DNA from: UBA932 sp031548545 | GTDB lineage: Bacteria > Bacteroidota > Bacteroidia > Bacteroidales > UBA932 | DNA: 44,931 nucleotides | Reading direction: 5' to 3' | Assembly: GCA_031548545.1 (NCBI GenBank) | Contig: JAVBQY010000008.1 | Coordinates: 1 to 44,931 of the forward strand | Shown here: piece after piece, positions 40,322 to 44,931 of the stretch | Layout of the letters: each line of letters opens with the position of its first letter | Position numbering within the stretch: position 1 is the first letter of the stretch | Notes under the pieces: generated by a model | What the model was told of the DNA's origin: nothing | The model's input: only the letters and a program-made list of their open reading frames with translations | Databases searched by the model: none | Program-made: the position numbers and the translations under genes

Positions 40322-40960
40322 ATGACGGAGTTCTGGGAATCCAGTTTTATTGAAAAACAAGCCATGTGGGGCTTTGATCCTGCCGAGTCAGCCATTATGG
40401 CTAAAGATGTTTTTGTCAGGGAAAAGGTCGAGGACGTGTTGATCCCGGGGATTGGCTACGGGCGAAATGCGCAGGTTTTCCTTGCCGCCGGCATGGCTGT
40501 TACTGGCATTGAAATTTCAAAAACCGCGATTGATCTGGCCCGGGCCCAAACTAAGCTCCATATTCCCATTTATCATGGTTCGGTGGCGGATATGCCTTTT
40601 GACGATAAGCTGTATGACGGAATATTCAGCTATGCCCTGATCCATCTGTTGAATGAGGAGGTACGGAAAAAATTCATAAAGGATTGCTACAACCAGCTAA
40701 AACCCGGCGGAACCATGATTTTTTCGACCATCTCAACACGTGATTCAAGGTATGGCGCAGGGCGGGAGCTAAGTAAAAATTGGTTTGAAATGCCGACGGG
40801 CGTTCACTTGTTTTTCTATGATCCGGAGGCCATCAGGCAGGAGTTCGGCGATTACGGATTAACGGATTTTTTTGAGATAGAGGAGGCGGTGAATTTTATG
40901 CCCCATCATCCGCCTATGAATTTCACATTCATACAATGTAAAAAGTTACATAGTTTATAA
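40322..40960 (+). CDS. class I SAM-dependent methyltransferase
   Basis: The protein has 212 residues. The SAM-binding Rossmann fold is indicated by VEDVLIPGIGYGRNAQVFLAAGMAVTGIEISKTAIDLAR (motif I, then an acidic end of strand 2), HGSVADMPFDDKLYDGIFSYALIHLL (motif II/III) and LKPGGTMIFST (post-motif). It is close to the methyltransf_11/25 group, which covers many small-molecule enzymes including tellurite or thiopurine-type methyltransferases; the substrate is unknown. A 61-codon gene follows 19 bp downstream in the same direction and may be cotranscribed. Confidence 0.9.
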   Translation: MTEFWESSFIEKQAMWGFDPAESAIMAKDVFVREKVEDVLIPGIGYGRNAQVFLAAGMAVTGIEISKTAIDLARAQTKLHIPIYHGSVADMPFDDKLYDGIFSYALIHLLNEEVRKKFIKDCYNQLKPGGTMIFSTISTRDSRYGAGRELSKNWFEMPTGVHLFFYDPEAIRQEFGDYGLTDFFEIEEAVNFMPHHPPMNFTFIQCKKLHSL

Positions 40961-40979
40961 TTAATACTTTAAATAGTTT

Positions 40980-41165
40980 ATGGCACAACATAATTGCGAA
41001 AACTGTCCTATCCGGGCTAAACATGATAAGGCGCCGAAATCGTTGATTGGACGCTTCTGGCGTTGGCATATCAATTTCTGTCCCGGTTGGAAGAGGTATA
41101 TCAACTCGTTGGATGATGCGCACAAACAACTACTGAAAGAACGGTATCGGTTGAAGAAGGTGTAA
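40980..41165 (+). CDS. small cysteine-containing basic protein, unknown
   Basis: The protein has 61 residues: a CENCPIR motif near the start, a basic Trp-rich middle (RFWRWHINFCPGWKRYI) and a helical, charged end (DDAHKQLLKERYRLKKV). The three cysteines and histidines could bind a metal. It follows the methyltransferase gene by 19 bp, so is probably cotranscribed. No family recognised, but the composition looks like a genuine protein rather than a chance frame. Confidence 0.7.
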   Translation: MAQHNCENCPIRAKHDKAPKSLIGRFWRWHINFCPGWKRYINSLDDAHKQLLKERYRLKKV

Positions 41166-41188
41166 TTAGCCGTAAAAGTCAAGATTTG

Positions 41189-41230
41189 ATCTGACAATTA
41201 ATTTTCATAGGTTATAAAAAGTTGTCAGAT
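41189..41230 (+). terminator. possible terminator (inverted repeat)
   Basis: ATCTGACAA (41189-41197) is repeated inverted as TTGTCAGAT (41222-41230). The loop is long (24 nt) and the following TCTTTGCTCT is only moderately T-rich, so termination is uncertain. Confidence 0.45.
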
Positions 41231-41321
41231 TCTTTGCTCTAAGATAATGATTTATTTTCATGTATCAAGTTATCTTGTGCTAGACCGACATTTGTATGGA
41301 TGTCCGTTTACACGTCATAAA

Positions 41322-41376
41322 TTTGCAGATTCGACTATTATCACTATTTTTGCATTATTATCATTGATGTGATAAT
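41322..41376 (+). promoter_or_regulatory. promoter and candidate operator of the AbiE-like unit
   Basis: TTTG (41322-41325), a 19-bp spacer and TATTTTTG (41345-41352) match both elements. At the expected transcript start lies ATTATCA-N6-TGATAAT (41357-41376), a perfect inverted repeat, and further TGATAA copies lie within 41389-41408. This arrangement fits autorepression by the wHTH protein encoded next. Confidence 0.75.
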
Positions 41377-41406
41377 TGTGCAAAAAAACATGATAATATA
41401 TTGATA

Positions 41407-42351
41407 ATGATGGAAAATATATCAATATTGGGTGTCCTGTCAGAACTGATTCCAATATGCCGGAATCAGCTACAAGGGCTTAATGCGGATATGCTTCTGC
41501 GTTTTTCGTATTATACAACCGTGTTTAATGGCCAACACTTGTGTGTAATCCGACCGAAAAAGAACGATGATAACGCAACGCCCTCGAAATACAAAAGAAT
41601 GACGGAACAGGTAGAAACTGTCGTTGGGCTGCCCGTTGCTATATCTTTGGATTCACTGACTTATTATGAACGCGAACGGCTGATACAACAAGGTGTGTAT
41701 TTTATCATATCCGATAAATATGCTTTTTTACCCTCTTTAGTTGTCAATGCGCAGGCAAGGAAAGTGACGAAATCCGACAAGTTGCTTCCTGCTTCACAAT
41801 ATGTTCTGTTGTACTATCTTCTATCTGATGAAGAGGGGTTTACTATCAAGGAATTGGAAAAGAAAATGCCGTACAACTATGTTGCTTTGGCACGGGCTGT
41901 CACGAATCTTGAAGATTGTAAGTTGTGCTACATTGAAACGGATAATACAAGAACAAAATACATTCGCTTTAAAGATTCCAAGCGTGAATTGTGGACAAAA
42001 GCGCAAAGTTATTTATCTTCACCAGTCAAAAAGGTTTTATATTGTGATACTATACCCGAAGGCAATTTCAGCATAAGCGGGATAAATGCCTTGTCGCACT
42101 ATTCGCATTTGAATCCTGAACAATACGGGACAATGGCAAGCTGGGATAAGCAACTCAATTCGGCAGATGGTCAATACAACGAGATAGAAGGTTTATATAA
42201 AATCGAAATATGGAAATATCCGGTAACGATACCTTTTCAACAAAACAGTGGTGTAGTTGATAAACTGTCGTTGTACTTATCGATGAAAGACGACCCGGAT
42301 TCACGGATTGAAAAAGAATTGGAAATAATGATAGAGGAAATGAAATGGTAA
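41407..42351 (+). CDS. AbiEi-like regulator / antitoxin with winged helix
   Basis: The protein has 314 residues from the ATG at 41407 (41410 is also possible). A winged-helix segment is seen at about 130-200 (YVLLYYLLSDEEGFTIKELEKKMPYNYVALARAVTNLEDCKLCYIE). The C-terminal part shows the GINALSHYSHLNP block and a final acidic helix. Bacteroidota proteins of this type pair with AbiEii/AbiGii-type nucleotidyltransferases in type IV toxin-antitoxin (abortive infection) units. That pairing is what is seen here: its end overlaps the NTase ATG by 7 bp (ATGGTAA). It probably represses its own promoter. The AbiEi label rests on context and the wHTH, not on a proven match. Confidence 0.75.
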   Translation: MMENISILGVLSELIPICRNQLQGLNADMLLRFSYYTTVFNGQHLCVIRPKKNDDNATPSKYKRMTEQVETVVGLPVAISLDSLTYYERERLIQQGVYFIISDKYAFLPSLVVNAQARKVTKSDKLLPASQYVLLYYLLSDEEGFTIKELEKKMPYNYVALARAVTNLEDCKLCYIETDNTRTKYIRFKDSKRELWTKAQSYLSSPVKKVLYCDTIPEGNFSISGINALSHYSHLNPEQYGTMASWDKQLNSADGQYNEIEGLYKIEIWKYPVTIPFQQNSGVVDKLSLYLSMKDDPDSRIEKELEIMIEEMKW

Positions 42352-42859
42352 AAGGATTAGAAAAATTCAAGGAACACTTTGCCGGATTTGAAGATAACTA
42401 TGTTATCATTGGAGGAACGGCTTGTGATATTGCTTTGCGGGACACTGACATGTGTCCGCGTGCAACCGATGATATTGACATGATATTGGTCATTGAAAAA
42501 ATGACACCCGAATTTGCTCAACGTTTTTGGGATTTCATTGTTGAAGGTGAATATGAAAACCGTCAACGGAAGCGGGAAGATAAAGAACCTGTGACCGAGT
42601 TGTTCCGGTTTAGCGACCCCAAGAATGGCTTTCCTGTGCAAATCGAATTCTTGATGATGTTTTCAAACTCTTAGCTATGCGTATCGACCCGTTTACGCCT
42701 GTTGAATTATCGGCGACGATGAAAGATGAGGTGAGTGTTTTTATTAGCACTATGGAAGAATCTTTACCGAACCAGTCTCTGCGGGACAGTTTGCAGCGTA
42801 CCGATGATGATATTCGTGGTTTTCTTGATATTATGAAAGAAATATTTGGAATCGAATAA
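42345..42859 (+). pseudogene. AbiEii-like nucleotidyltransferase toxin gene with internal deletion/frameshift
   Basis: The first part (42345-42650) reads as a nucleotidyltransferase of the AbiEii/AbiGii type: VIIGGTACDIAL, then RATDDIDMILVIE with the catalytic Asp pair, and PVQIE with the third acidic residue. Near 42646-42655 the frame breaks: one frame stops at 42674 after FLMMFSNS. Meanwhile +1-shifted codons from about 42653 (DDVFKLLAMRIDPFTPVELS) continue to a stop at 42859 with a helical C-terminus. Intact relatives have about 60-80 more residues between these parts (estimate from memory). The toxin is therefore probably inactive, while its partner regulator remains intact. Confidence 0.7.
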
Positions 42860-42860
42860 A

Positions 42861-43625
42861 ATGAAAATTCAATACGCTTCGGATTTACACTTGGAATTTT
42901 CGGATAATTACAGCTATCTGAAACGGAATCCATTAAAACCTGTGGGCGATATTCTTGTTCTTGCAGGCGATATCGGTTATCTGAATGATGATAATTACAG
43001 TAAACATCCGTTTTGGGATTGGGCTTCGGAAAATTACAAGCAGGTGATTGTGGCCGTCGGAAACCACGAGCTATACAAGTATTACGATTTGGCCAACATG
43101 CCGCATGGTTTGGTATGTTTTATCCGGGACAACGTGAAATGCTATTACGATGCTGTTGTTCGAATAGAAAATGTTGATATTATCATTTCAACCTTATGGG
43201 CAAGAATCAAATTAGAAGAAGCCTACCTGACCGAACGTGGCGTTAGCGATTTTCACCGGATTCTATACAATAGTGAAGCGTTGACATGGGATAACTTCAA
43301 CCGCGAACACGATAAATGTTTCCGTTTTATTCAGGATGAAGTGGCAAAAAGTATGGCGGAACATATTATTGTGGTTACGCATCATGTTCCATCCTTTCAA
43401 TTGGCTTCGCCCGATTTTGCCGGAAGCAAAATAAACGGTGCATTTACGGTTGAATTGGAACAATATATTGAAGACAGTCCGATAAAATGCTGGATTTACG
43501 GACATTCACACCGGAACATCGACAAAGTCATCGGAAAGACTAAATGTGTGAGCAATCAGTTGGGATACGTATTTCACAACGAACATCACACGTTTAACCC
43601 TGAAAAAATGATAGAAATACAGTAA
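42861..43625 (+). CDS. calcineurin-like metallophosphoesterase
   Basis: The protein has 254 residues from the ATG at 42861; a longer frame begins with a TTG inside the preceding gene. All metallophosphoesterase motifs are present in order: SDLHLEF, LAGDIGY, VGNHE, VVTHHVP and YGHSHRN, which bind two metal ions. It starts 2 bp after the NTase remnant, so it belongs to the same transcript. A phosphoesterase attached to an AbiE-like unit is not part of the textbook two-gene system; it might act on nucleotides or tRNA made by the toxin, which is inference. The DNA is visibly AT-richer than the operon at 16-28 kb. Confidence 0.9.
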   Translation: MKIQYASDLHLEFSDNYSYLKRNPLKPVGDILVLAGDIGYLNDDNYSKHPFWDWASENYKQVIVAVGNHELYKYYDLANMPHGLVCFIRDNVKCYYDAVVRIENVDIIISTLWARIKLEEAYLTERGVSDFHRILYNSEALTWDNFNREHDKCFRFIQDEVAKSMAEHIIVVTHHVPSFQLASPDFAGSKINGAFTVELEQYIEDSPIKCWIYGHSHRNIDKVIGKTKCVSNQLGYVFHNEHHTFNPEKMIEIQ

Positions 43626-43871
43626 CATTAGAGAGAAATACGTAATGAGTTTTTATGTGTAATTTGTAAAAAGAATATTGAAAACCAAGTTGCTATAACA
43701 ATCCTCCAGAAGCCGGAGGAAATCCGTATTGCTGAAAATAGGGGAAAAGGCATTAGATTACATCAACAAATGATATGGTACTCCATACCGGGGTACTAAC
43801 TATTGCTGATTTTTAGTGGATTATGGATAACGCAGAACCTCCTGCAGAACCTTTTGAAGGGATATTTTAAA
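43626..43871. other. intergenic stretch with an unstarted open frame
   Basis: No complete gene is seen. The + frame 43632-43799 is open for 55 codons with no ATG, GTG or TTG at its beginning and encodes NEFLCVICKKNIENQVAITI, then a basic stretch, ending SIPGY. The CxxC and lack of start suggest either a gene remnant or chance. Confidence 0.35.
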
Positions 43872-44309
43872 TTATTCGGACGATTTGGTAAGGTATGCCA
43901 GTGATTTAGTGTACTTGTCTATACGGGAAATATCGCTATCTGTAATACGATTGAGCCTTGAAAGGTCTAAATTATCCCGCAAATCTGCAATTTTTACTTT
44001 TACGGCCAATGAATTTTGGGACACACGCTCAATAAAATCCCCATATGTTTCATTGTCTAAACGGGTAAGGCATTGTACAGCCTCAACGATATGAGTGGGA
44101 AACCCCTCACAGATAAGGGTGTTAGCAGTTGTTTCTGTGTCTTCAATTGTGTCGTGAAGTATTGCCACAATCTTTTCTTCAATGCCGGGGCAGCGTTCCA
44201 TAACCCGTAGCGGGTGGAAGATATACGGCATACCGGCCTTGTCTGTCTGTCCGAAATGGGCATTACTTGCAATTCTGATCGCCTTTTCCAAAAGTTCATA
44301 TTTACTCAT
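43872..44309 (-). CDS. small HD-domain phosphohydrolase (SpoT/MESH1-like)
   Basis: The protein has 145 residues from the ATG at 44309; the longer frame runs into the higA-like gene. The HD superfamily metal motif is present: HFGQTDKAGMPYIFHPLRVMERC, then VAILHDTIEDTETT, and a late KIADLRDNL (Asp). This is the hydrolase half found at the N-terminus of RelA/SpoT and as small alarmone hydrolases (MESH1-like). The synthetase half is absent. It could hydrolyse (p)ppGpp or another nucleotide. It follows the broken higA-like gene by 19 bp on the same strand, in accessory DNA, which raises the chance of a defence-type role. Confidence 0.88.
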   Translation of the reverse strand: MSKYELLEKAIRIASNAHFGQTDKAGMPYIFHPLRVMERCPGIEEKIVAILHDTIEDTETTANTLICEGFPTHIVEAVQCLTRLDNETYGDFIERVSQNSLAVKVKIADLRDNLDLSRLNRITDSDISRIDKYTKSLAYLTKSSE

Positions 44310-44328
44310 CACGGCATAAAAAATGAGG

Positions 44329-44661
44329 CTAAAATATAGCCACTGCCTTGCGTATTTGTTCCAACACAGCCGAAAGACTGCGGTCACGCCGGGCGGTTTG
44401 CATGTTATAGGCAGTCTGCATATTAATCCAAATATACGCCTTTATGTCGGTGGCTGCTTCGATTTTTAAGGCGTATTCTGTTGTTATTGAGCGTTTCCCG
44501 TTTATAAGTTCATTGAGGACAGAATAGGACATACCTATTAGCTTCGCAAATTGACGTTGCGACATCCCCCGCGCCTGTAATTCATCTTAGAGAATTTCTC
44601 CAGGATGTATTGGTTCCGAGGGGCTTAGCTCGTGCGGTGCGTATAGTTTTGTTGTTTTCAT
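44329..44661 (-). pseudogene. HigA-family antitoxin gene with a nonsense codon
   Basis: Reading from the ATG at 44661, the frame gives a HigA start (MKTTKLYAPHELSPSEPIHPGEIL), then a TAA at codon 25 (44589-44587). It continues in the same frame as DELQARGMSQRQFAKLIGM, with an XRE HTH (YSVLNELINGKRSITTEYALKIE) and the rest to 44329. IHPGEILxDEL is the conserved HigA opening, so the stop replaces what is usually a Lys or Glu codon. Translation could restart at the internal ATG (44565), giving a 78-residue HTH protein. No HigB-type toxin gene lies just upstream (44662-44931). Confidence 0.8.
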
Positions 44662-44711
44662 ATCCTAAAATTATTTCCCCCTGATCCGCTTTCGACCCCG
44701 ACACCATCGAC

Positions 44712-44749
44712 AAAGAAAAAGCCCCGCAAATCGTTGATTTGTAGGGCTT
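44712..44749 (-). terminator. terminator of a gene right of the window (minus strand)
   Basis: On the minus strand AAGCCC and GGGCTT form the outer stem and CAAATC/GATTTG the inner stem (separated by a 2-nt internal loop), followed by TTTTTCTTT. It points to a transcript arriving from beyond 44931. Confidence 0.75.
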
Positions 44750-44931
44750 GCCCGTCTTTTGTCGCCTGTTGTCTTAGGCTTTCAGCGGAGAGAGAGGTAA
44801 AGGAACCAATTTCTCGCAATCCCGTATGAATTAATTTCTTAGAAACTTTTTCAAAACCAGCGGTAACGATTTTGTAACGATTGAAAATGACCGTTGCCTG
44901 TCTGCTTTTGTCGCATCGTTGTCCTCGCGTG
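44750..44931 (-). other. right window edge, unresolved
   Basis: More than one minus-strand frame is open from the window end (one stops near 44831, another runs past the terminator). I cannot tell which, if any, is the end of a gene. The region contains repeated GTTACAAAATCGTTAC-like words. Confidence 0.4.

Overview
The window is a chromosomal segment of a Bacteroidota member, probably an anaerobic or microaerobic one. Four things point there: the sequence of the 3' part of a 16S rRNA gene at the left edge; many promoters of the Bacteroidota type (a -7 element TAnnTTTG, several with TTTG about 19-20 bp upstream); lipoproteins with an acidic or lysine-rich stretch just after the lipobox cysteine; and metabolism (succinate/acetyl CoA-transferase, aspartase, NrfHA nitrite reduction). 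Genus cannot be fixed from what I can read.

Layout. 1-1177: end of a 16S gene, tRNA-Ile(GAU) and tRNA-Ala(UGC), then a strong intrinsic terminator with no 23S or 5S gene after it. 1188-7478: a surface-type lipoprotein, an alpha/beta hydrolase-like protein, a membrane LytTR regulator, a queuosine unit (preQ1-I-like riboswitch, precursor transporter, QueF), an EamA permease and an AHSA1-like protein. 7523-9159: a small accessory patch with a Fic remnant and a HigB/HigA pair lying between a tRNA-Pro 3' end and a decayed copy of that 3' end. 9264-16084: M48 lipoprotein peptidase, succinate CoA-transferase, a lipoprotein with three Ig-like repeats, aspartase and a fosmidomycin-resistance-type MFS permease.

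16254-28659 is the most unusual part: eight same-strand, tightly spaced or overlapping genes behind one recognisable promoter. They encode a four-zinc-ribbon protein, a Ser/Thr kinase with a membrane domain, a protein with four AAA+ modules, a zinc-ribbon/FHA protein, a PP2C phosphatase, a lipoprotein/membrane protein with a zinc ribbon, a WG-repeat protein and a C-terminally anchored membrane protein. Kinase, phosphatase and phosphothreonine reader make a complete phospho-signalling loop. The kinase's N-terminal tail has four threonine motifs that could be the FHA ligand. The output is unknown.

28679-41165 is compact housekeeping: an outer-membrane-type protein and a CNNM/CorC transporter; the nrfH-nrfA operon with its own ResB/CcsA-type haem attachment genes; a DUF1801 protein; a 2-hydroxyacid-dehydrogenase-like protein facing an aspartate-dehydrogenase-like protein; small conserved proteins; an acetate/succinate-type (AceTr) permease; RluF; and a methyltransferase. 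Genes are packed, and convergent pairs often end within a few bases of each other.

41322-44931 is AT-richer accessory DNA: an AbiEi-like regulator, an AbiEii-like nucleotidyltransferase with an internal deletion, a metallophosphoesterase, a small HD-domain hydrolase, and a HigA antitoxin gene with a nonsense codon and no toxin beside it.
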